NCBI GenBank assembly: GCA_900549015.1
Contig: URMH01000025.1
Location: 1 to 40,017 of the forward strand
Direction: 5' to 3'
DNA: 40,017 nucleotides
Source: an uncultured Blautia sp.
Lineage (GTDB): Bacteria > Bacillota > Clostridia > Lachnospirales > Lachnospiraceae
In this document: positions 24,192-32,074 of the stretch, piece after piece
Numbering within the stretch: position 1 is the stretch's first letter
Layout: each line of letters begins with the position of its first letter
Program-made: the position numbers and the translations under genes
Notes under the pieces: generated by a model
Databases searched by the model: none
Told to the model about the DNA's origin: nothing
Seen by the model: the letters and a program-made list of their open reading frames with translations, nothing else

Positions 24192-24244
24192 GATACGTAT
24201 CCAAAGTATCTGTTATATCTTTCCCGGAGGGCTTTTCTTATAAT
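24192..24244 (+). promoter_or_regulatory. Importer promoter with candidate activator sites
   Basis: TATAAT (24239-24244) has no recognisable -35 at 17 bases (TATCTT). Just upstream lie a perfect palindrome GATACGTATC (24192-24201) and three repeats of an (A/G)TATC unit at 24197, 24206 and 24215, spaced exactly nine bases. A poor -35 with phased repeats beside it suggests activation by the neighbouring YesN regulator; this is inference. Confidence 0.5.
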
Positions 24245-24280
24245 AGACTTATCAAAAGAAAGACGAGGGAGGAATCCAAA

Positions 24281-25546
24281 ATGAAGAAAAAAGCAGTGAG
24301 TATTTTGCTGAGCGCGGCTCTGGCAGCAGGGATGACAGCAGGATTTTCCGTGAATGTCATGGCAGATGACAATACCATTACTTTTATGGGCTGGTACGAG
24401 GAAGATGAGATGGAGAAAGTTCTGGAAGCGTTGGACACGGAACTGGACGGAAAGTATCAGGTTGAGTATACCTATGTAGCTCAGACTGATTATAATAACG
24501 TATTAAGTACTCAGCTTGCAGCAGGGGAAGGACCGGATATTGTAGCAGACGGTACAAATTTTCCGGCAAGAATTAAAGCGGGAAATGTAGTGGAGATTAC
24601 AGGAGAAGACTTCCTGGGAGAATTTAATGAGGCAGGCTTCGCTCTCTGCGCAGATGGAGATAAGACGTACGGCATTCCTTCATACGGCTGGTTTTCTGGT
24701 CTCTGGTATAACAAAGCTCTGTTCGAGGAGAACGGAATCACAGAGCTTCCGAAAACCTTTGATGAATTTGTAAAAGTATGCGATACCTTTGCTGAAAATG
24801 ACGTGAAGCCTCTCGGTTTCGGACTGGCAGACGGAGATACAGCCTTGCATTCTGTATTAGGGTATCTGGAAAATTCATTCTACCATAATAATGAGGAAAA
24901 TCCGGATGGAATAGATTTCGATGTGAAATTTGCCAACGGGGAGAAAACCATGAATGGAAATCTGAATCCTTATGTGGAAAAATGGGCGGTCTTAATTGAA
25001 AAGGGTTACATTAACGCAGAAATGCTGGGACTTTCCAATGAACAGGCGCTGTCTGATTTTGTTGCGGGAAAAACAGCAATGTTTAACGGAGGACCGTGGC
25101 AGTACACGAATTTACAGGAGGCAGGAATGGAGTTTGGAATGATGCCCCATCTTTCCGAGAATGACGGAGACAGATATATGATTGGCGGTCCAGCAGTAAA
25201 CTTTGGGGTAAATGTAAATTCCCAAAATCAGGAAGGGGCAATGGCTGTTTTGGAAGCACTTTCTTCTGTTTCTGTACAGCAGGCGTTTGTAGATGCAAAT
25301 GTAGGCGGATTTAGCTATCGCGAAGGCGTAGAAGCGGAAATGCCGGCAGAGTATGACGATGTAAAAGATATTATTAATTCCGGGAATATTGCATGTACAT
25401 GGGATCGCTGGAGTGTAAATATGCCGTCTCAGTCCCTTTTCGATGAGGCAAGAGCACAGTTGCAGGGATTGGTTACAGGAGATTTAAGTGTGGAGGATTA
25501 CCTTCAGTCTCTGGACGATGCGGCATCTTCTATCCGCTATCAGTAA
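24281..25546 (+). CDS. Sugar ABC transporter substrate-binding protein (family 1)
   Basis: 421 residues of the oligosaccharide-binding SBP_bac_1 fold: ITFMGWYEEDEMEKVLEAL, AAGEGPDIVADG, YGIPSYGWFSGLWYNKALFEENGI and FVAGKTAMFNGGPWQYTNL. The signal peptide (1-28) ends VMA before DDN, with no lipobox cysteine. With GH112 two genes past the permeases, the cargo is probably a beta-galactosyl disaccharide such as galacto-N-biose, lacto-N-biose or galactosyl-rhamnose. That is context inference. GAGGGAGG lies upstream of the start, and a terminator-like hairpin follows. Confidence 0.9.
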   Translation: MKKKAVSILLSAALAAGMTAGFSVNVMADDNTITFMGWYEEDEMEKVLEALDTELDGKYQVEYTYVAQTDYNNVLSTQLAAGEGPDIVADGTNFPARIKAGNVVEITGEDFLGEFNEAGFALCADGDKTYGIPSYGWFSGLWYNKALFEENGITELPKTFDEFVKVCDTFAENDVKPLGFGLADGDTALHSVLGYLENSFYHNNEENPDGIDFDVKFANGEKTMNGNLNPYVEKWAVLIEKGYINAEMLGLSNEQALSDFVAGKTAMFNGGPWQYTNLQEAGMEFGMMPHLSENDGDRYMIGGPAVNFGVNVNSQNQEGAMAVLEALSSVSVQQAFVDANVGGFSYREGVEAEMPAEYDDVKDIINSGNIACTWDRWSVNMPSQSLFDEARAQLQGLVTGDLSVEDYLQSLDDAASSIRYQ

Positions 25547-25550
25547 AATA

Positions 25551-25583
25551 AAAAAAGCTGCCTCGAAAGAGACAGCTTTTTTT
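25551..25583 (+). terminator. Intra-operon terminator-like hairpin after the binding protein
   Basis: AAAAGCTG (25553-25560) pairs with CAGCTTTT (25573-25580), with three more pairs inside around a GAAA loop and one mismatch, then more T. Probably a leaky terminator that raises binding-protein output over permeases. Confidence 0.8.
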
Positions 25584-25614
25584 ATCAGAGATGATATACA
25601 TAAGGAGGCAAAAA

Positions 25615-26505
25615 ATGAAAAGAAAGAATCAGATAAAAAATACTGCTCCCTATGTTCTGATGGTGATTCCGGCGCTTGCTGTTTTTATTATATTTTTTAT
25701 TATCCCATTAATTTTTACAGCAAAATACAGTTTTTATAACTGGACAAATTATTCTCCGGAGATTACATTTTCAGGACTGGCAAATTACGAAAAGCTCTTA
25801 TCCGACAGAACGCTGACAAGAGGAATTACGAATACGCTTACATATGCTATTGTAAACGTCCTTCTGCAAAGTGTAGTTGCACTTCCTGCTGCAGTTGCCT
25901 TAAATTCAAAACTGAAAGGAAGAAATTTTTACAGGTCGGTTTACTTCTGCCCGGCAGTACTCAGCACGCTGATTGTGGGATATTTATGGAAATATTTATT
26001 GTCTACAAGCGACTATGGATTTCTGAATCAGATTATTACAGGGCTTGGATTTGAAAAGGTAAATTTTCTGGGAAATGGAAAAATTGCTCTTGGCGCTATT
26101 ATCTTAATTGAAGTGTGGCAATGGTTTGGCTGGGCGATGGTTATTTATCTTGGAAATCTTCAGAGCATCAGCGAAGACTTATACGAAGCGGCTTCTGTTG
26201 ACGGCGCAAATGGATGGAATAAATTCTGGCATATTACAGTTCCGGGACTTGCTCCCGCTATAAAAATCAACCTTGTTACAGGTATGATTTCCGGTTTGAA
26301 AGTATTTGATATTGTGCTTTCTACTACAAACGGAGGACCGGCACATCAGACAGAGACAATTCTTACCATGATGTTTACAAAATTTTCAGATGGCAATTAT
26401 GGATACGCGGCATCTTTTGGAATGGTATTTCTTGTGGTGAGTATGATTCTTGCAGGCATATTACTGAGCATTTTTCATAAATGGGAGAAAGGACTGGGAC
26501 AATGA
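25615..26505 (+). CDS. Sugar ABC transporter permease (MalF-type)
   Basis: 296 residues, six predicted helices, BPD_transp_1 family. The start at 25615 follows AAGGAGG (25602-25608); an earlier in-frame start at 25591 lacks such a site. YVLMVIPALAVFIIFFIIPLIFTAKYSFYNW is the first helix. The coupling motif is EDLYEAASVDGANGWNKFWHITVPGL, and FKVFDIVLSTTNGGP-like sequence (KVFDIVLSTTNGGPAHQTE) follows. Its stop overlaps the next permease start (ATGA). No ATPase is encoded nearby, so a shared MsmK-type ATPase must be used. Confidence 0.93.
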   Translation: MKRKNQIKNTAPYVLMVIPALAVFIIFFIIPLIFTAKYSFYNWTNYSPEITFSGLANYEKLLSDRTLTRGITNTLTYAIVNVLLQSVVALPAAVALNSKLKGRNFYRSVYFCPAVLSTLIVGYLWKYLLSTSDYGFLNQIITGLGFEKVNFLGNGKIALGAIILIEVWQWFGWAMVIYLGNLQSISEDLYEAASVDGANGWNKFWHITVPGLAPAIKINLVTGMISGLKVFDIVLSTTNGGPAHQTETILTMMFTKFSDGNYGYAASFGMVFLVVSMILAGILLSIFHKWEKGLGQ

Positions 26506-27335
26506 GGAAAAAGAAAATATACCATACAGTGATTCTTCATCTTATTCTGGGAATTCTTGCAGTAATTGTTCTGATTCCCATATATTATTTGATTGTTACA
26601 ACATTTAAATCAGGAACAGAGGCAGCTCTGCACCCCATGTCCCTTCCGGAATCGTGGAGTTTTGACGGATATATCCAGGCGTTTCAGGATATGCAGTATC
26701 CAAGAGCTTTCGGAAATACTCTGTTTATCACAGCAGTTTCTGTAACAGGGATTCTCTTAAGCGCCTCTATGTGCGGCTATGTTTTAAATAGAAAAGAGAG
26801 GTATAAATCAGCAAAACTTGTATTTCTCATTATTTTATCAGGAATTATGTTTCCGTATCAGATGTCCATACTTGGACTTTATAAGCTGATTCGCGGGCTG
26901 AATCTTATGAATACGCTGTGGTCCGTTATTTTTGTAGATATTGCAGTGAATCTTCCCTTTGCTACATTTTTATTTAAGAGCTTTGTTTCCACAATTCCGT
27001 TGGAACTGGAAGAAGCTGCCAAAATTGATGGTTCCGGAGTGTTTCGAACATTTTGGACAATCACCTTTCCGCTGTTAAAGCCTACGCTGGCTACAGTGGC
27101 AATCTTAAATACCTTAACAATATGGAATGATTTTATGGGACCGCTTTATTTCCTGCAGTCAAGAGAAAAGGACGTAATTTTGCAGGAAGTATACCGTAAT
27201 ATCGGTCAGTTTTCAACAGACTGGACAAGCCTGTTCCCAATGATGGTGCTGGGCGTTCTTCCGCTGCTTGTTTTTTATCTTGTAATGCAGAAATTTATTA
27301 TTGGCGGCGTTATGAGCGGCTCTGTAAAAGGTTGA
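26502..27335 (+). CDS. Sugar ABC transporter permease (MalG-type)
   Basis: 277 residues, six predicted helices, partner of the preceding permease. The ATG at 26502 is part of an ATGA overlap and has AGAAAGGA about nine bases upstream. PIYYLIVTTFKSGTEA, MFPYQMSILGLYKLI and the coupling loop LEEAAKIDGSGVFRTFWTITFPLLKP are typical of CUT1 importers. The next gene starts 13 bases downstream. Confidence 0.93.
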   Translation: MRKKKIYHTVILHLILGILAVIVLIPIYYLIVTTFKSGTEAALHPMSLPESWSFDGYIQAFQDMQYPRAFGNTLFITAVSVTGILLSASMCGYVLNRKERYKSAKLVFLIILSGIMFPYQMSILGLYKLIRGLNLMNTLWSVIFVDIAVNLPFATFLFKSFVSTIPLELEEAAKIDGSGVFRTFWTITFPLLKPTLATVAILNTLTIWNDFMGPLYFLQSREKDVILQEVYRNIGQFSTDWTSLFPMMVLGVLPLLVFYLVMQKFIIGGVMSGSVKG

Positions 27336-27348
27336 TGGAGGATAAAAA

Positions 27349-29274
27349 ATGCAGAATTATTTTAATGTAGAATATACAGAAGAGGGCTGTTTAAAAGTCC
27401 TTGAAAATGCAGAAGATAAATTTCATATGAATTGGAGTCGGGGGAAAATTTTATGGGGAAGTACGAAAGCACCGGAAGGTATTTTGGTAAAAAGAGCGCA
27501 TGCTTTTACAGAAAAAGGCGCGTTAAAAGAAAGCTTTTTCTTTCAGAATACTTCTGAATTTCCCATTTATTTTAAGGAGACAGATCTGGGTATTTTTCTT
27601 TCGCTTCCCGACAGCTACACAAGTGCAGAAGAATGTATGAAAAGTCATTGCCACACACACTTGTGGTGTGGGAAAGAAGCGTCCTGGTTAATGGCGCTTC
27701 GAATGAGTGGGACAGCTCCTCATCTGGGGCTTGTTTTAAGAAAAGGAAGCATGAAATCCTACAGTATTGTAAGAGATGAATCAAAATTAAGTAACGACAG
27801 AGGCAGCTTTCTTCTTCATCCGGAGACAGAAGTACTTTTGCCAGGTGAAAAACTGGAAATTACATGGGAGCTGTTCTGGTTTTCCAATCGGGAAGACTTT
27901 TTCTGTAAATTACTGGAATATAGAGACTTTCCGTTGATTGATGCAAAGAGATGTACGTATTTCACAGGCGAGGAGGCAGAGTTTACAATCTGGAAAAAAG
28001 AAAAACCGGAAGAGGTTTGGCTGAGCTGTGAGAAAAGTCGTATATTCTGGGATATAGAAAATCACGGCGGATTATACAAAATTCAGGTGCGGATTCCTGT
28101 AAATACTCCGGGAGAATATCATATTGAAATAATGGTTGATGGCATATGTACTGAAGCTGTACTTATGGGACAGATAAGTCTTGAAGAATTGACAGAAAAG
28201 AGATGTCGCTTCATTGCAGAAAAACAACAGGAAACAGAAGGACATTTAAACGGTGCATATTTAATTTACGATAACGAAATAGAAAAGCGTTATTACGCAC
28301 ATATGCCAGACGACCACAATGGAGGAAGAGAACGTGTCGCAATGGGAGCCTTAATTGCTTTGTGGCTGCAAGGTCACAGAGATGAGGCTCTGGAAAAAAG
28401 CATTACAGAATATATCGCATATGTATACAGGGAACTGTTTGATAAAAATACAGGAGACGTCTACAATGATATTTGCAGAAACAATGACTGGGATAGATTG
28501 TATAACTATCCCTGGATAGCTGTGTTTTTTATGGAAGTATATAAATGGAAGGGAGAACTTTCCTATCTTCTGGACGGATACCGGGTTATGCTTCGGTATT
28601 ACGAAAAAGGAGGAACTGATTTTTATGCAATAGGAATCCCGGCAATAGAGATGATTTCTCTTCTGGAAAAAGAAAACTGCAAAGAGGAAGCGGAAGAGCT
28701 GAAAAGATGGGCTTTATGTCACGGAGAAAAAGTAAAAAATATAGGACTTCATTATCCAAAATCAGAAGTTAATTATGAGCAGAGCATAGTAGCTCCAGCT
28801 GTGAGCATTCTTCTTCAGGCATATGAATTGAGTAAAGATGAAGGATTTCTTGAAGCTGCGAAAGAGCAGATGGAGGTACTTCGATTGTTTCATGGAACAC
28901 AGCCGGATTATCATTTGTTTGAAAATGCAATCCGTCATTGGGACGGTTATTGGTTTGGAAAACGAAGAAAATTGGGAGACACCTTCCCGCATTACTGGAG
29001 TGTAATGTCTGGCGTAGCATATGAAATGATGGGAAGATTAACCAATAAAGAGAAATATATGGAGTTGGCATCTGAATCTTTCAGAGGAAGCCTTTGCCTG
29101 TTTTTCCAAGATGGGAGAGCTTCCTGTGCAATGGTATACCCACAGAGTATAAATGGGGAACATGGATTTTATTATGACCCGTGGGCAAATGACCAGGACT
29201 GGGCATTGTATTACGGCTGGAAATTCCGGGAAATCGTATGGAGAAAAGAGGGAAGAAATGAGGAAAAAAGGTGA
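27349..29274 (+). CDS. Unrecognised 641-residue cytoplasmic protein, possible (alpha/alpha) barrel enzyme
   Basis: I do not recognise the family. No signal peptide or membrane helix is seen, so it is probably cytoplasmic. Residues 1 to about 275 alternate in strand-like fashion, probably a carbohydrate-enzyme beta-sandwich followed by an Ig-like module (GGLYKIQVRIPVNTPGEYHIEIMVDG, 240-265). Residues about 290-635 are helical with the rhythm of a six-hairpin barrel. Acid- and aromatic-rich stretches that could line a sugar site are HMPDDHNGGRERVAMG (318-333), RNNDWDRLYNYPW (377-389), HWDGYWFGKRRKLGDTFPHYWS (about 530-551) and YYDPWANDQDWALYYGW (608-624). It is in one operon with the importer and overlaps the GH112 start by 17 bases. 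An intracellular glycosidase, lyase or epimerase acting on the imported glycan is plausible but unproven. Confidence 0.75.
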   Translation: MQNYFNVEYTEEGCLKVLENAEDKFHMNWSRGKILWGSTKAPEGILVKRAHAFTEKGALKESFFFQNTSEFPIYFKETDLGIFLSLPDSYTSAEECMKSHCHTHLWCGKEASWLMALRMSGTAPHLGLVLRKGSMKSYSIVRDESKLSNDRGSFLLHPETEVLLPGEKLEITWELFWFSNREDFFCKLLEYRDFPLIDAKRCTYFTGEEAEFTIWKKEKPEEVWLSCEKSRIFWDIENHGGLYKIQVRIPVNTPGEYHIEIMVDGICTEAVLMGQISLEELTEKRCRFIAEKQQETEGHLNGAYLIYDNEIEKRYYAHMPDDHNGGRERVAMGALIALWLQGHRDEALEKSITEYIAYVYRELFDKNTGDVYNDICRNNDWDRLYNYPWIAVFFMEVYKWKGELSYLLDGYRVMLRYYEKGGTDFYAIGIPAIEMISLLEKENCKEEAEELKRWALCHGEKVKNIGLHYPKSEVNYEQSIVAPAVSILLQAYELSKDEGFLEAAKEQMEVLRLFHGTQPDYHLFENAIRHWDGYWFGKRRKLGDTFPHYWSVMSGVAYEMMGRLTNKEKYMELASESFRGSLCLFFQDGRASCAMVYPQSINGEHGFYYDPWANDQDWALYYGWKFREIVWRKEGRNEEKR

Positions 29275-31345
29275 TTTTACCCTTCCGGGAGAAGCAGGGT
29301 ATGAGAAACTTACATTAAAACTCGCAGAAAAATGGGGAGCGGATGTAATCCGGGACAGCGATGGAACTGTGCTGTCAAAAGAGATTCTGAATGCGGGGTA
29401 TGAAATTTATTCTACAATATGTCTGATTCGCGGACATAACGAATGGGCAAAAGAACATATGGAAACCGTACAGCAGACATTTCTTATGACAAATCCTGTG
29501 ATGGCGGAGAAAAATTACATCTCCATATATCTTATGAAAGATTTTTTTGAGGATCAGTTTAAAATAAATGATACCCCGGAATCATTAAAATACTGGCAGG
29601 TATTTGACAGAACGACGAACAGAGAAATTTCGGAGAGTATGTGGGAATATAAACAAGAGACGCAGGAAGTTGTGATTAAAGGCTGCGTTCTCTGGCATCA
29701 GTATACAGTCAATTTTCTGGCTTATCGAATCTGGGAAGAAATATCTATGTACAATCATGTTACGAATAACTGGGATAAAGAGCATCTGATTCCCATAGAT
29801 CCCAGATACCCGGAAGTACAGAATTATTTGAAAAACTGGCTGAAGGACTGGTGTGAATCGCACCCGGATACAGATGTAGTACGGTTTACATCTATGTTTT
29901 ACAATTTTGTGTGGATATGGGGGAGCAAGGAAAAAAACAGAAACAGATTTACAGACTGGGGTTCTTATGATTTCACTGTCAGCCTCAGAGCTTTGCAGGA
30001 TTTCGAAAAAATTTACGGATTTTCTATGAAATCAGAGGACTTTATCAATCAGGGAAAATTTCATGTAACCCATATGCCGCCAGATAAAAAGAAACGGATA
30101 TGGATGAGTTTTATTCAGTCGTTTGTGCTGGATTTTGGAAGAGAATTGATTGATATTGTGCATCAGTACGGAAAGAAAGCGTATGTATTTTATGATGACA
30201 GTTGGGTTGGAATTGAGCCTTATAATGGAAAATTCTGTGAATTTGGATTTGACGGTATCATAAAATGCGTATTTTCCGGGTATGAGGTGCGAATGTGTGC
30301 AGGAGTTCCTGCGGATACTCACGAAATCAGGCTTCACCCCTATCTTTTTCCGGTAGGTCTTGGAGGAAAGCCGACATTTACAGAGGGTGGAAATCCGGAA
30401 AAAGATGTAATGGAGTATTGGGTTTCTGTAAGACGGGCACTGATGCGACAGAGCGTGGAAAGAATAGGGCTTGGTGGTTATCTCCATCTTACAGAGGATT
30501 TTCCGGAGTTTCAGGACGCGGTAGAGAAAATAGCTGACGATTTCAGAGAAATCAGGCAGCTTCACAAGGAAGGGAAGCCGTATACAATTCCAGGAAAAGT
30601 TGCAGTTTTACATAGTTGGGGCAGTATGCGCCCGTGGACTCTGTCGGGACATTTTCATGAAACGTATATGCACGATTTAATCCACGTAAACGAAGCGCTT
30701 TCCGGCTTGCCGTTAGAAGTTGAATTTTTGAATTTTGAAGAAATCTTAAAATGTGATTTGCAGGAATATAAAGTCATCATCAATGCCGGAAGAGAAGGCG
30801 ACGCATGGAGCGGGGGAAAAAACTGGAATGATGAAGTGACAGCGTTGCTGACAAAATGGACGGCGGAAGGAGGTATCTTTATAGGAATTAATGAGCCTTC
30901 GGCGGTTTCTGGTTATCATCAGCATTTTCGTATGGCGCACGTTCTCGGGGTGGATTATGATACGGGAGCTTATGTATGTCACGGAAGGGAGAGAATAGGG
31001 GGACATCTGTTTCTTATAGACGAAAACGCAGAGGTTCAGAAGAAGGACAGAAAAAATGTATGTGTGATACACGATTTTGGGAAAGGAAAAGGTATTTATC
31101 TATCTTTTTATGAATATTCTCTTCAAAATGCAGAATTTCTGTTTCGGCTAATCTGTTCGGGCTGCGGACAACCGGAAGTTATAAATGGAAACTATAATAC
31201 TGAATGTGCATATTTTCCGGAAGCAAGAAAGGTAATTATTGTAAATAATACGGAAGAGAAGCAGAAGGCGGAGGTGCATGTTTTTGGGAAAAAAGTAACA
31301 GCAGAGCTTCTACCCTATGAACAGATAATTAAAAATGTAGAATGA
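29258..31345 (+). CDS. GH112 beta-galactoside phosphorylase (galacto-N-biose / lacto-N-biose or galactosyl-rhamnose type)
   Basis: 695-residue cytoplasmic phosphorylase that splits a beta-galactosyl disaccharide with phosphate to alpha-galactose-1-phosphate and the free acceptor sugar. GH112 hallmarks: GDFTLPGEAGYEKLTLKLAEKWGADVIRDSDGT at the N-terminus, RGHNEW (58-63), YWQVFDRTT, WHQYTVNFLAYRIW, MYNHVTNNW (164-172, N166 contacting galactose in characterised members), DVVRFTSMFY and FYDDSWVGIEPY (311-322), where D314 aligns with the catalytic acid. At 161-162, where I align Pro-Val of the Bifidobacterium longum enzyme from memory, this protein has Glu-Ile, so acceptor preference may differ. 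The start at 29258 follows AGAGGGA. Last gene of the importer operon. Confidence 0.92.
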   Translation: MRKKGDFTLPGEAGYEKLTLKLAEKWGADVIRDSDGTVLSKEILNAGYEIYSTICLIRGHNEWAKEHMETVQQTFLMTNPVMAEKNYISIYLMKDFFEDQFKINDTPESLKYWQVFDRTTNREISESMWEYKQETQEVVIKGCVLWHQYTVNFLAYRIWEEISMYNHVTNNWDKEHLIPIDPRYPEVQNYLKNWLKDWCESHPDTDVVRFTSMFYNFVWIWGSKEKNRNRFTDWGSYDFTVSLRALQDFEKIYGFSMKSEDFINQGKFHVTHMPPDKKKRIWMSFIQSFVLDFGRELIDIVHQYGKKAYVFYDDSWVGIEPYNGKFCEFGFDGIIKCVFSGYEVRMCAGVPADTHEIRLHPYLFPVGLGGKPTFTEGGNPEKDVMEYWVSVRRALMRQSVERIGLGGYLHLTEDFPEFQDAVEKIADDFREIRQLHKEGKPYTIPGKVAVLHSWGSMRPWTLSGHFHETYMHDLIHVNEALSGLPLEVEFLNFEEILKCDLQEYKVIINAGREGDAWSGGKNWNDEVTALLTKWTAEGGIFIGINEPSAVSGYHQHFRMAHVLGVDYDTGAYVCHGRERIGGHLFLIDENAEVQKKDRKNVCVIHDFGKGKGIYLSFYEYSLQNAEFLFRLICSGCGQPEVINGNYNTECAYFPEARKVIIVNNTEEKQKAEVHVFGKKVTAELLPYEQIIKNVE

Positions 31346-31346
31346 C

Positions 31347-31391
31347 AAAAAACCACACAGACTGATTTTCAGGCAGTCTGCGTGGTTTTTT
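31347..31391. terminator. Bidirectional terminator between GH112 and DUF1836 genes
   Basis: A long stem, 31347-31364 with 31374-31391, with one A-C mismatch. The outer A/T pairs give U runs for transcripts from either side. It serves the convergent genes on both strands. Confidence 0.9.
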
Positions 31392-31400
31392 CACACCAGT

Positions 31401-32018
31401 TTATTTTTTATGCTTCTCTTTTTTATCTCCGTCTTCTCCAAGTCCGTCTATCAATTGTTCAATCAGCATTTTCTTTACATACACATCAAAGCTTAAAAGG
31501 CAGATAAACGAGAATTTTTTCAGAAATTCCTTATCTTCGGAATCTGCGTCCTCAAAAGTTTCCTGGGCTACATTGTAGCGTTTCAGAAGATCCTTTTTCA
31601 GATACTCGATCTGGCTTTTTTCCATACTGAATACTTCGTTGTAGATATAGGTCAGATCCTTGTCCGTATCAGATTTAAAATATTTTTCCGTAATAGGGGA
31701 GAGAAGCGCCTGAATATCGCTGATGGACAGGATATTTTTAAAATAGTAAATAAAAATCAGCATCAGCAGATGTTCTTTGGAATAACGCTTCTTCTCAGGA
31801 GAGGGGAGAAGCTTATTCTTGGCGTAATTATTGATCATAGTTTTTGTAAGGACTTTATCGTCGGGATACCGCTTTGTGGAGGCAAGCTGTTCCTCCATAA
31901 AAGTCGTTACCTGATCCATATAAAGATCAATGTTTGGCAAATCCTCGGGTTTGATATAGTCGATCCGGGATATACTCTCCAGAATGCTGTTGATCATATT
32001 TTTTGTGTCAATCGTCAT
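31401..32018 (-). CDS. DUF1836 domain-containing protein
   Basis: 205 residues from the ATG at 32018; a GTG at 32027 is also in frame but forms part of the GAGGTGA ribosome site. The conserved DUF1836 pattern is visible in LPNIDLYMDQVTTFMEEQL, KTMINNYAKNKLLPSPEKKRYSKEHLLMLIFIYYFKNILSISDIQALL (about 60-108). The middle reads as a MerR-like helix-turn-helix, so a DNA-binding role is often proposed; no function is established. The C-terminus is strongly charged. It has its own promoter just past the MATE gene. Confidence 0.88.
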   Translation of the reverse strand: MTIDTKNMINSILESISRIDYIKPEDLPNIDLYMDQVTTFMEEQLASTKRYPDDKVLTKTMINNYAKNKLLPSPEKKRYSKEHLLMLIFIYYFKNILSISDIQALLSPITEKYFKSDTDKDLTYIYNEVFSMEKSQIEYLKKDLLKRYNVAQETFEDADSEDKEFLKKFSFICLLSFDVYVKKMLIEQLIDGLGEDGDKKEKHKK

Positions 32019-32038
32019 GTGAATCACCTCTAACCCCT

Positions 32039-32067
32039 ATTATATAGTTTTGAATACTACTTGTAAA
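32039..32067 (-). promoter_or_regulatory. Promoter of the DUF1836 gene
   Basis: On the minus strand, TTTACA (32067-32062), a 17-base spacer and TATAAT (32044-32039). It sits directly behind the MATE stop codon; no terminator was seen between the two genes. Confidence 0.75.
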
Positions 32068-32074
32068 TCCTTTT

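Noticed and set aside
29153..29257. In-frame upstream extension of the GH112 gene
   Set aside because: It overlaps the end of the preceding gene; GH112 homology starts at the ATG at 29258.
30032..30565. 177-residue minus-strand open frame inside GH112
   Set aside because: Antisense to strongly conserved GH112 sequence; no start signal.
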